The notes beneath the pieces were generated by a model. The model saw only the letters and a program-made list of their open reading frames with translations, made no database searches and had not been told where the DNA came from. Positions 1 through 5,969 of a DNA stretch of 11,325 nt are shown here, in pieces (the first letter of the stretch is position 1; every line of letters begins with the position of its first letter). This DNA comes from an uncultured Hyphomicrobiales bacterium (GTDB lineage Bacteria; Pseudomonadota; Alphaproteobacteria; Rhizobiales; Beijerinckiaceae): the NCBI GenBank assembly GCA_903903935.1, contig CAIVAX010000022.1, positions 1 through 11,325 on the forward strand, in the 5' to 3' direction. Made by a program: the position numbers and the translations under genes.

Positions 1-1047
1 AGATTCTTCAGCCTCGGTGAGAATATCAATGTCCCAACCGGTGAGTTGCGAGGCGAGGCGCACATTTTGACCGCGTCGGCCAATGGCCAGTGACAATTGA
101 TCATCGGGCACCACAACTTCAATGCGCGCGGAATCTTCATCAAGCACGACTTTGACAACTTCTGCAGGCTGCAAAGCATTGACGATGAATGTGGCGGCAT
201 CGGGTGACCAAGGAATAATGTCGATCTTCTCGCCCTGCAATTCATTGACGACAGCCTGCACACGCGAGCCGCGCATACCCACGCAAGCGCCAACGGGGTC
301 AATCGACGAATCACGCGAGACGACGGCGATTTTGGCTCGCGAGCCAGGATCACGCGCCACGGATTTGACCTCGATAATGCCATCGTAAATTTCCGGCACT
401 TCCTGACCAAACAATTTGGCCATGAATTGCGGATGAGTGCGCGAGAGGAAGATTTGCGGGCCGCGCTGTTCGCGGCGTACGTCATAGACATAAGCGCGCA
501 CACGATCACCGGGGCGGAACATTTCACGCGGGATCAATTCATCCCGGCGGATGATGGCTTCGGACTTGCCCAGATCGACAATGACATTGCCATATTCAAC
601 CCGCTTCACAAGGCCATTGATGACATCGCCGATGCGATCCTTGAATTCATCATATTGACGATCACGCTCGGCTTCGCGCACCTTTTGCACAATCACTTGC
701 TTGGCAGCTTGCGCGGGAATGCGGCCAAAATCGAAAGGCGGCAATGTTTCTGCAATCCAATCGCCCACTTGCGCGGCAGGGTTTTTGCGATGCGCCTCGC
801 TCAACGCAATTTGCGTGGCATTGTTTTCGACCAGATCTACCACCAGCAAGAGGCGGGAGAAGCGCAATTCGCCCGTCTTGGGATTGATTTCGGCGCGCAC
901 CTCGGTTTCCTGACCGTAGCGGGACCTTGCAGCGCGCTGCAAAGCATCTTCCATCGCCGAGAGAACAATCTCGCGCGGAATGGATTTTTCGCGGGCGACC
1001 GCATCGGCGATCTGAAGAAGTTCAAGTCTATTGGCGCTAATGACCAT
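1..1047 (-). CDS. nusA: Transcription termination/antitermination factor NusA (partial, N-terminal 349 codons)
   Basis: NusA binds RNA polymerase and nascent RNA, modulating pausing, termination and antitermination. The reverse strand reads MVISANRLELLQIADAV at its start, the typical NusA N-terminus. Domains follow in order: RNA polymerase-binding N-terminal domain (about residues 1-125), S1 domain (about 135-200), KH1 with its GxxG loop as GMRG (257-260), and KH2 with GRRG (323-326). The frame is open to the left edge, so the end of KH2 and any C-terminal acidic repeats lie outside the window. The ATG is supported by an AAGGAG ribosome site a few bases upstream (about 1054-1059). It lies 40 bases downstream of rimP on the same strand, the conserved rimP-nusA order, in which infB normally follows further left. 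Probably cotranscribed from the promoter ahead of rimP. No frameshift seen. Confidence 0.97.
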   Translation of the reverse strand, partial: MVISANRLELLQIADAVAREKSIPREIVLSAMEDALQRAARSRYGQETEVRAEINPKTGELRFSRLLLVVDLVENNATQIALSEAHRKNPAAQVGDWIAETLPPFDFGRIPAQAAKQVIVQKVREAERDRQYDEFKDRIGDVINGLVKRVEYGNVIVDLGKSEAIIRRDELIPREMFRPGDRVRAYVYDVRREQRGPQIFLSRTHPQFMAKLFGQEVPEIYDGIIEVKSVARDPGSRAKIAVVSRDSSIDPVGACVGMRGSRVQAVVNELQGEKIDIIPWSPDAATFIVNALQPAEVVKVVLDEDSARIEVVVPDDQLSLAIGRRGQNVRLASQLTGWDIDILTEAEES

Positions 1048-1087
1048 TGCATTCTCCTTGGAGCAGATCTCTTAGATTCACTTAAGC

Positions 1088-1831
1088 TTAGCGTTTAGGG
1101 CTGGCAGGCCCCCTAGATTTTCGCAGTCCATCATTTTGCAGGGGACGCGGCTTCATTTGATTGCGCATGGCAAAACGTCCCGGACCTTTGCGCACAGGCT
1201 GAGGGGTCTCGCTTCCCGCATCCTCATTTGATTGCGGCTCGCCGTCATTTTGCAAAGCCAGCTTGCCAGCGTTGAGCGATTCCCGGATCAGCGCATCGGT
1301 CAGCACCAAGCGCGCATCGTCAATATCACTCAGAGGGATTTTGACATCGGCCTCTTCATCGGCTTTGGCATCCATGCGCCGCAATTGCAATAAAGCGCTG
1401 CGACCTTCGCCCTCAACGCCCTCGATCCAGCCGCGATAGCGTTTGCGGCCATCATGCATGACAGCCAATTCAAGGCGCGCCTCATGACCGATTGCCCGTG
1501 TGAAATCGGAAATACGCACCAGCGGGCGATCTATGCCCGGTGATGACATTTCGAGATGATAGGGCTGGGAGAGTGGATCTTCCAAATCAAGAATGGGCGA
1601 GAGCGCCGTACTGGCAATCTCACAATCATTGACGCTCATAAAGCCATCGGGCCGCTCGGCCATGATTTGCAAAGTCATGCCATTGGCCGAAGAAATTTTG
1701 ACGCGCACAAGACGATAGCCGACATCGCGCAAAACGGGACTGGCGATTTGCGCCACGCGCGCCGCCACTCCCGTCTCAGTGATGAGGCGGGCTTCGTCGA
1801 GAAGGGCTTCGTTGCTTAGCTGTTCGCTCAC
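1088..1831 (-). CDS. rimP: Ribosome maturation factor RimP
   Basis: RimP assists maturation of the 30S ribosomal subunit in the cytoplasm. The 247-residue product has the RimP N-terminal domain (about 15-95, including the family signature [12 protein letters not shown]) and the C-terminal SH3-like domain (about 100-175, including [11 protein letters not shown]). The remaining 70 or so residues form a polar then strongly basic tail ending GPASPKR, an extension common in alphaproteobacteria and absent from the shorter E. coli protein. The start is GTG at 1831: a TAG stop lies two codons upstream in frame, so nothing longer is possible. Its ribosome site is weak (GGAG about 12 bases upstream). 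It is first in the rimP-nusA operon. The tail contains short DNA repeats, described in the findings. Confidence 0.95.
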   Translation of the reverse strand: MSEQLSNEALLDEARLITETGVAARVAQIASPVLRDVGYRLVRVKISSANGMTLQIMAERPDGFMSVNDCEIASTALSPILDLEDPLSQPYHLEMSSPGIDRPLVRISDFTRAIGHEARLELAVMHDGRKRYRGWIEGVEGEGRSALLQLRRMDAKADEEADVKIPLSDIDDARLVLTDALIRESLNAGKLALQNDGEPQSNEDAGSETPQPVRKGPGRFAMRNQMKPRPLQNDGLRKSRGPASPKR

Positions 1832-1888
1832 GCTCTAACTGCACTCCATTGGCAGGCGGCGATCTTTGCATCAGAGGTCCGAGGCAAT

Positions 1889-1919
1889 AAAAAAGAGCGG
1901 GTCCCGGTGGGGCCCACTC
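1889..1919 (-). terminator. Rho-independent terminator-like hairpin in the rimP leader (candidate attenuator)
   Basis: Read on the minus strand, arms at 1919-1910 and 1904-1895 can form a 10-position stem with one G-U pair and one C-A mismatch around a 5-base loop (CACCG). It is followed directly by six T residues (1894-1889) and then ATT. This is the form of an intrinsic terminator. It lies between a likely promoter (1969-1996) and the rimP start (1831), and no minus-strand gene lies upstream for it to terminate, so it most likely acts as a premature terminator in the 5' leader. Rho-independent leaders ahead of rimP have been reported as a regulatory RNA family; membership here was not tested. 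Confidence 0.7.
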
Positions 1920-1928
1920 TCAACGATC

Positions 1929-1946
1929 AACCATCCGAAAATGGTT
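1929..1946 (-). promoter_or_regulatory. Upstream hairpin of the rimP leader
   Basis: A perfect 6-bp inverted repeat (AACCAT / ATGGTT) with a 6-base loop lies about ten bases upstream of the terminator-like hairpin on the rimP transcript. In RNA the loop would read UUUCGG. Its position within a leader of only about 130 bases suggests a second structural element of the same regulatory leader, but no clear alternative antiterminator pairing is visible. Confidence 0.45.
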
Positions 1947-1968
1947 CCTATGAGAAACTATTGGTGGT

Positions 1969-1996
1969 GTTATACGCTTTCTGAGCAAAATAGCAA
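1969..1996 (-). promoter_or_regulatory. Putative sigma-70-type promoter of the rimP-nusA operon
   Basis: On the minus strand a -35-like TTGCTA (1996-1991) is separated by 16 bases from a good -10 TATAAC (1974-1969). Transcription would begin near 1962 and give a leader of about 130 bases before the rimP GTG. It is the best promoter match in this intergenic region and is correctly placed ahead of both leader hairpins. Confidence 0.6.
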
Positions 1997-2035
1997 GGAT
2001 TTTGACCCCTCGACGCTCAGCCTTCAGCGGCCTGA

Positions 2036-2053
2036 GGTCAGGTCCGGGTCAGG
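2036..2053 (+). repeat. GGTCAGG direct repeats upstream of the quinone-oxidoreductase-like gene
   Basis: GGTCAGG occurs at 2036-2042 and again at 2047-2053, 11 bases apart, so about one helical turn. The first copy is also part of an inverted repeat, CCTGA-gg-TCAGG (2031-2042), and GCCTGA (2030-2035) pairs with TCAGGC (2049-2054). The cluster ends six bases before the ribosome site of the gene at 2072. The arrangement resembles an operator, but no promoter could be assigned with confidence. Confidence 0.35.
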
Positions 2054-2071
2054 CACACAGGAGAGATGAGC

Positions 2072-3055
2072 ATGCTGGCGGGTTGGTATGAGCAAAGTGG
2101 TCCTGCCAAGCAGGTCATCCAAATTGGGCAGATGGACCAACCCCAAGCAGGACCGGGCGAAGTTCTGGTGCGACTGCACGCCTCGGGCATTAATCCGTCC
2201 GATTATAAAAAACGAGGTAATTCAAATACTAAGATCGAATTTCCGCGTATTGTCCCGCATTCAGACGGGGCCGGGCGCATTGCTGGGCTGGGGGCTGGGG
2301 TTGAGGGATTCAAGATTGGCGAGCGAGTTTGGGTCTTTAACGCCCAATGGAAACGCGCCATGGGAACGGCAGCCCAATATATAGCTGTGCCGGCCCAATT
2401 GGTGCGCCGGTTGCCAGCCCATGTGAGTTTTGTCGAGGGGGCCTGCCTTGGCATACCAGCCATGACCGGCTATCGCGCCGTCTTTGCCGAAGGGCCGGTG
2501 CGCGGCAAGACGGTCTATATTCCTGCCGCCACAGGACGCGTGGGCGCTTATGCGGTGCAATTTGCCAAATGGGGCGGGGCTCGTGTGATTGCCAGCGTCA
2601 GCTCTGAAGAGAAAGCCGCAATGGGCAGGGGATTGAAGGCTGACGTTGTGCTCAATCGCAGCAGCGAGAATCTGATTGAGCGTGTGCTGGCTGAAACCGA
2701 TCAAAGAGGCGTGGATCACATTGTCGAGATTGATCTGGGCGGCAATATGCCGATCAGTGAAAAAATCTTGGCCGAGAATGGCTCCATCTGCTCCTATGCT
2801 TCGGCGCAATCGTCCATAGCTCATCTCAATATCGGCGCGCGACGGGCCCGCAATATGTCGGTGCGGGTAATTTTCGTTTATCTGCTGAGCCCCAGCGCGA
2901 TTGAAGACACATGCTCGGGCATCATCCAAGCCTTGCATGACACCGCAATTCATCATCGCATTGCCGGTGTGTTTCCCCTCAGCGAACTAGCACAGGCCCA
3001 TGAGACTGCCGAACAGCAATCGGGCCTAGGCCATATGGTGATTGAGATCGATTAG
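2072..3055 (+). CDS. NADPH:quinone oxidoreductase-like protein (zinc-free MDR superfamily)
   Basis: The 327-residue product belongs to the medium-chain dehydrogenase/reductase superfamily, zeta-crystallin/quinone reductase branch, whose members reduce quinones or activated alkenes with NADPH. Visible marks are the N-terminal GroES-like domain with HASGINPSDY (36-45) and PHSDGAGRI (62-70), and a Rossmann nucleotide-binding segment starting AATGRVG (152-158). The usual first glycine of that motif is alanine here. The zinc-binding Cys/His-Glu residues of alcohol dehydrogenases are absent. I chose the ATG at 2072 because AGGAG (2059-2063) is 8 bases upstream; the ATG at 2066 would be only 2 bases from it. 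The gene stands alone on the plus strand and converges on another MDR gene 9 bases away. The substrate cannot be inferred. Confidence 0.85.
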   Translation: MLAGWYEQSGPAKQVIQIGQMDQPQAGPGEVLVRLHASGINPSDYKKRGNSNTKIEFPRIVPHSDGAGRIAGLGAGVEGFKIGERVWVFNAQWKRAMGTAAQYIAVPAQLVRRLPAHVSFVEGACLGIPAMTGYRAVFAEGPVRGKTVYIPAATGRVGAYAVQFAKWGGARVIASVSSEEKAAMGRGLKADVVLNRSSENLIERVLAETDQRGVDHIVEIDLGGNMPISEKILAENGSICSYASAQSSIAHLNIGARRARNMSVRVIFVYLLSPSAIEDTCSGIIQALHDTAIHHRIAGVFPLSELAQAHETAEQQSGLGHMVIEID

Positions 3056-3064
3056 AGAGGCGGG

Positions 3065-4105
3065 CTAACCTAGGGTTGGATCCAGCACGATCTTACCCAT
3101 GCCAGAATCGCTTTCCATCAGCGCATGTGCTTTTGCGGCCTGCGAGAGAGGCAGAACATGCGCAATCTGCACCTTGATCTTGCCATCAGCTGCGGCTTGA
3201 AAACAGGTTGGTAGATCAGCTTCGCGAAAGCCCGGCATGCCGCGAATGGTGATCCGCTTGTCATAAAGATGGAAGAAATCAATCGTCACATCTGGCCCGC
3301 CATGCGCGCCAGCTGTCACCAATCGTCCATTCATGCCGATGGCATGAAAGGCTTGCGGCAAGATTTTGGGATTGGCGATATTATCATAAAGCACATCAAC
3401 GCCTTTACCGCCGGTGATTTTCATCACCTCGGCCAGCAAATCCTGCGTTGAATAGTCAATGGCATGATGCGCGCCCAAAGCAAGGCACTGATCGGCGCGC
3501 GCGCGTGATCCGGCTGTGGCAATGACATTGGCGCCAATGACATTGCGCGCAATTTGAATGCCCACCGAGCCCAGATTGCCACTGGCGCCCATGATCAAAA
3601 CCCATTCGTCTTTTTGCAATTTGGCAATGTTGACCAGAAGATTCCACGCTGTGGGGCAATGACGCATCACAACAGCGGCTTCGTGAAAAGACAGATTGAG
3701 CGGCAAAGCATTCACAACAAGAGAGGGGACACAGACATAATCGGCAAAGCCGCCCTGCCGCTTAATCCCCATCATGCCCTTGGGGCCGGTGTAGTTTTTT
3801 TCATCCTCAGCAATTACATCGAGCGGCATGGTGCCAGCTGCAGCAACATGATCGCCAATCTTCCAGCGGGTGACGCCAGCGCCGATTTTATCGACAATGC
3901 CAGCACAATCGACGCCCAGAATGAAAGGGGGCTGAACTCCGCGATGACGCTGCTCGCCGCGCCGCACAGCCACATCCAAAACCCGATTAACCGTTGCAGC
4001 ATGCACTTTAATACGAATTTCGCCGGAACGCGGTTCAGGATCTGGCATGTCCTGATAGACCAAAACATCCGGCGGGCCGAAATGCTGAAGAACACTGGCT
4101 TTCAT
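3065..4105 (-). CDS. MDR-superfamily oxidoreductase (zinc-binding dehydrogenase family fold, zinc ligands absent)
   Basis: The 346-residue cytoplasmic oxidoreductase has a GroES-like N-terminal domain (about 1-140, with GVDCAGIVDKIGAGV at 64-78) and a Rossmann domain with the dinucleotide motif GASGNLGSVG (173-182). Asn40 lies where alcohol dehydrogenases carry the catalytic-zinc Cys, and Gly-Val-Asp (64-66) replaces Gly-His-Glu. The region 91-117 lacks the structural-zinc cysteine cluster, so a quinone-reductase or enoyl-reductase-like activity is more likely than alcohol dehydrogenation. The ATG at 4105 has GAGGG six bases upstream. It follows the class II aldolase-family gene by 30 bases on the same strand, suggesting an operon. 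Its end faces the 2072-3055 gene with no room for a conventional terminator. The substrate is unknown. Confidence 0.88.
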   Translation of the reverse strand: MKASVLQHFGPPDVLVYQDMPDPEPRSGEIRIKVHAATVNRVLDVAVRRGEQRHRGVQPPFILGVDCAGIVDKIGAGVTRWKIGDHVAAAGTMPLDVIAEDEKNYTGPKGMMGIKRQGGFADYVCVPSLVVNALPLNLSFHEAAVVMRHCPTAWNLLVNIAKLQKDEWVLIMGASGNLGSVGIQIARNVIGANVIATAGSRARADQCLALGAHHAIDYSTQDLLAEVMKITGGKGVDVLYDNIANPKILPQAFHAIGMNGRLVTAGAHGGPDVTIDFFHLYDKRITIRGMPGFREADLPTCFQAAADGKIKVQIAHVLPLSQAAKAHALMESDSGMGKIVLDPTLG

Positions 4106-4135
4106 AATGCGCCCTCTAGAGCCTGAAGGAATCGA

Positions 4136-4834
4136 TCAACGCCGGGCGCGGGCCCGCCGCGCCAGATAGTCAAAATTGACGCCATGCTGCTCGGGCCGCG
4201 AGAGCTTGTCATGCAATTGAGCAATATCGTCAGAAGGAAATTCCGGCGCCAGATCGCCGGCGGATTCGGCCAGAATCTGTATGCGACAGGCATTTTCCAA
4301 CATGATTGATAAAATCACCGCCTCTTCGAGAGTGCGGCCGCCCACAACGACGCCATGATTTTTCAAAAAGGCGGCTCTATGCTTGCCAAATGCTTTGGCG
4401 ACGCCCGCGCCCTGATCAGGCTTGCGGATGAGATCAATCGTATCGGTGTAATAACCAACACCATCAAAAAAGGCGGCGCTCGGTTGGCTGATCATGCGCA
4501 AAGGGCGCCCCGTGGCAGAAACAGCAACGGCATGATCGGGATGGCTGTGAATGATCGAGGTAATATCGGGGCGCGCTTTGTAGATTTCCGAATGAATATA
4601 AATCTCGCTGTGGCGCGGCGCCCAGCCCGCAATCTTATTGCCAGCCAGATCACAGGTGACAATATTTTCCATGGTGATTTCATCAAAGCCAAAGGAATGG
4701 GGCTTCATATAGAAATGGCCAGGCTCGCCGGGCACGCGCACGGAGACATGGCCGCGCGTCATATCGCCCTGACCTGCATCCTCCAGAATGAGGCCAGCCA
4801 GAATCAGTTTTTGCTTGGCATCGTCAGACGTCAC
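4136..4834 (-). CDS. Class II aldolase/adducin family protein
   Basis: The 232-residue protein matches the class II (zinc) aldolase/adducin N-terminal family, which includes L-fuculose-phosphate aldolase and L-ribulose-5-phosphate 4-epimerase. The metal site is intact: HSHPDH supplies His96 and His98, NHG supplies His160, and Glu77 fits the catalytic acid in the conserved SE..H..IY segment. GHVSVR (28-33) is the usual N-terminal signature. The start is GTG at 4834 with GGAGG five bases upstream; two nearby ATGs (4836, 4839) run straight into a stop. It is the first gene of a probable two-gene operon with the MDR oxidoreductase at 3065-4105. The active-site residues suggest a real enzyme, not an adducin-like scaffold, but the substrate is not predictable. 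The C-terminus is arginine-rich (RRARARR). Confidence 0.9.
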   Translation of the reverse strand: MTSDDAKQKLILAGLILEDAGQGDMTRGHVSVRVPGEPGHFYMKPHSFGFDEITMENIVTCDLAGNKIAGWAPRHSEIYIHSEIYKARPDITSIIHSHPDHAVAVSATGRPLRMISQPSAAFFDGVGYYTDTIDLIRKPDQGAGVAKAFGKHRAAFLKNHGVVVGGRTLEEAVILSIMLENACRIQILAESAGDLAPEFPSDDIAQLHDKLSRPEQHGVNFDYLARRARARR

Positions 4835-4892
4835 ATCATCCTCCCCATTCTTTGCTTGTCATGCTGAACCCAGTTCATGCCAGGCGCAAGCT

Positions 4893-4920
4893 CTCCTGTG
4901 CAAACCCTCCTGTGCCAGAC
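4893..4920. repeat. 14-bp tandem repeat, two imperfect copies (cluster 1)
   Basis: CTCCTGTGCAAACC (4893-4906) is followed directly by CTCCTGTGCCAGAC (4907-4920). The first nine bases are identical and the period is 14. On the minus strand each copy contains GCACAGGAG. It lies between the divergent aldolase-family and DUF1993 genes, near the expected promoter region of the aldolase operon. It could be a regulator-binding array or a slippage duplication. Confidence 0.6.
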
Positions 4921-4963
4921 CTGAGGCAAGGCTGCAAGTTAGACCGCCAATCCAAGCAGGGGA

Positions 4964-4997
4964 TTGAACACTCCTTCTTGAACACTCCTGCTTGAAC
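4964..4997. repeat. 14-bp tandem repeat, 2.4 copies (cluster 2)
   Basis: TTGAACACTCCTTC (4964-4977) and TTGAACACTCCTGC (4978-4991) differ at one base and are followed by a partial third copy, TTGAAC (4992-4997). The period, 14, is the same as in the cluster about 70 bases away. The TTGAAC core resembles a -35 box, and the last copy is followed after 17 bases by TACGAG, a weak -10, so the repeats may overlap the promoter of the plus-strand gene at 5055. Confidence 0.65.
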
Positions 4998-5054
4998 CTG
5001 GCCCAGCGATCCACTACGAGGAGATGAGATTCAGACCCAGCCGCCGAGGATGCC

Positions 5055-5573
5055 ATGCAGCTATCAGAGGTTACCTTGCCCGTCTTTACCCAAATGCTTG
5101 GGTCTATGGCCGCCATTATCGACAAGCTGGCTGACCATGCGGGCCAGCGCAAAATCGATCCCAATGCGTTTTTACAGGCGCGCTTGTTTCCCAATATGTA
5201 TTCCTTCGCGCGGCAGATCAAAGCTCTGTGTGATTGGCCGGTGCTGGCCATTACCCATCTGACCGGCTGCAAAGGACCCGCTTTTGCTGCAGAGGATCTG
5301 ACCTTTGATGACCTTAAGACAAGGATCAAAATGACGATTGAGTTTGTCAATGCCGCCGATGTTGCTGCTTATAATGCCAGTCAGGATCGCGACATTGATC
5401 TCTCGCAGGGGACCAATAAAAGAATCATGACAGGTCGCGATTATCTCATCCATCGCGCACTGCCGCAGTTTTTCTTTCATGTCACCACTGCCTATGCCAT
5501 CTTGCGCAGCAATGGGCTGGATTTGAGCAAAGCCGATTATATGGGCAAAGTGCCCGGACAAAGAACCGCCTAA
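5055..5573 (+). CDS. DUF1993 family protein (DinB-like fold)
   Basis: The 172-residue protein matches the uncharacterised DUF1993 family as I remember it. Signatures are FLQARLFPNMYSFARQI (39-55), an ALCDWP segment, LTFDDLKTRI and, near the end, the strongly conserved FFFHVTTAYAILRSNGLDL. Family members are about 165-175 residues, so it is full length. The family is grouped with the four-helix DinB/YfiT-like superfamily, some of whose members bind metal; no biochemical role is established. The ATG at 5055 has GAGGA five bases upstream. A RidA-family gene follows after 42 bases on the same strand, so the two are probably cotranscribed. There is no signal peptide or membrane segment. Confidence 0.88.
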   Translation: MQLSEVTLPVFTQMLGSMAAIIDKLADHAGQRKIDPNAFLQARLFPNMYSFARQIKALCDWPVLAITHLTGCKGPAFAAEDLTFDDLKTRIKMTIEFVNAADVAAYNASQDRDIDLSQGTNKRIMTGRDYLIHRALPQFFFHVTTAYAILRSNGLDLSKADYMGKVPGQRTA

Positions 5574-5615
5574 TCCTCTCCCAATTGACCATTTATCTCA
5601 GAAAGGACGCGTATA

Positions 5616-5969
5616 ATGACGATTCAGCGTATCAGACCGGGCGCGCGTATGAGCGCGGCTGTTGTGCATGGCCATACAATCTATCTGGCAGGCCAAGTTG
5701 CCGATAAGACGGCCGGCAAAAGCGTTGCTGAACAGACGGCAGAAATTTTGAGCATTATCGATGATCTGCTCAAAGAGGCGGGTTCGGATAAAACTAAAAT
5801 TCTCTCGGTGAATATTTATCTGGCCTATATTTCAACTTTCGCAGAAATGAACAGCGTCTGGGATCAATGGGTCCCCAAGGGCCATCCACCAGCGCGCGCG
5901 ACGATTGAAGCCAAACTCGCAGCACCGGCCTATACAGTCGAGATCATGGCTGTGGCGGCGAAAGACTAA
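5616..5969 (+). CDS. RidA family protein (enamine/imine deaminase-like, YjgF/YER057c/UK114)
   Basis: RidA-family proteins are small trimeric cytoplasmic enzymes; the founding group hydrolyses reactive enamine/imine intermediates made by PLP enzymes. The 117-residue product shows IYLAGQVAD (22-30), the helix AEQTAEILSIIDDLLKEAGS, and PPARATIEA with the conserved substrate-binding arginine at 94. Glu109 in YTVEIMAVA matches the conserved glutamate near the C-terminus. This supports deaminase competence, although subfamilies with other roles exist. The ATG has AAGGA eight bases upstream. It follows the DUF1993 gene by 42 bases. Its last 26 bases overlap the 3' end of the convergent moeB. Confidence 0.9.
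   Translation: MTIQRIRPGARMSAAVVHGHTIYLAGQVADKTAGKSVAEQTAEILSIIDDLLKEAGSDKTKILSVNIYLAYISTFAEMNSVWDQWVPKGHPPARATIEAKLAAPAYTVEIMAVAAKD

Noticed and set aside
427..1098. Plus-strand ORF of 223 codons
   Set aside because: Entirely antisense to nusA, whose frame is unmistakable; the product has no recognisable family features.
2261..2956. Minus-strand ORF of 231 codons
   Set aside because: Lies opposite the quinone-oxidoreductase-like gene; a shadow of codon bias with no ribosome site or known motif.
3554..4126. Plus-strand ORF of 190 codons
   Set aside because: Antisense to the MDR gene at 3065-4105; no family resemblance.
4355..4867. Plus-strand ORF of 170 codons
   Set aside because: Antisense to the aldolase-family gene, which has intact catalytic residues.
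4859..5350. Minus-strand ORF of 163 codons running through the intergenic repeats
   Set aside because: Mostly antisense to the well-matched DUF1993 gene; composition is atypical of a protein and no motif is visible.
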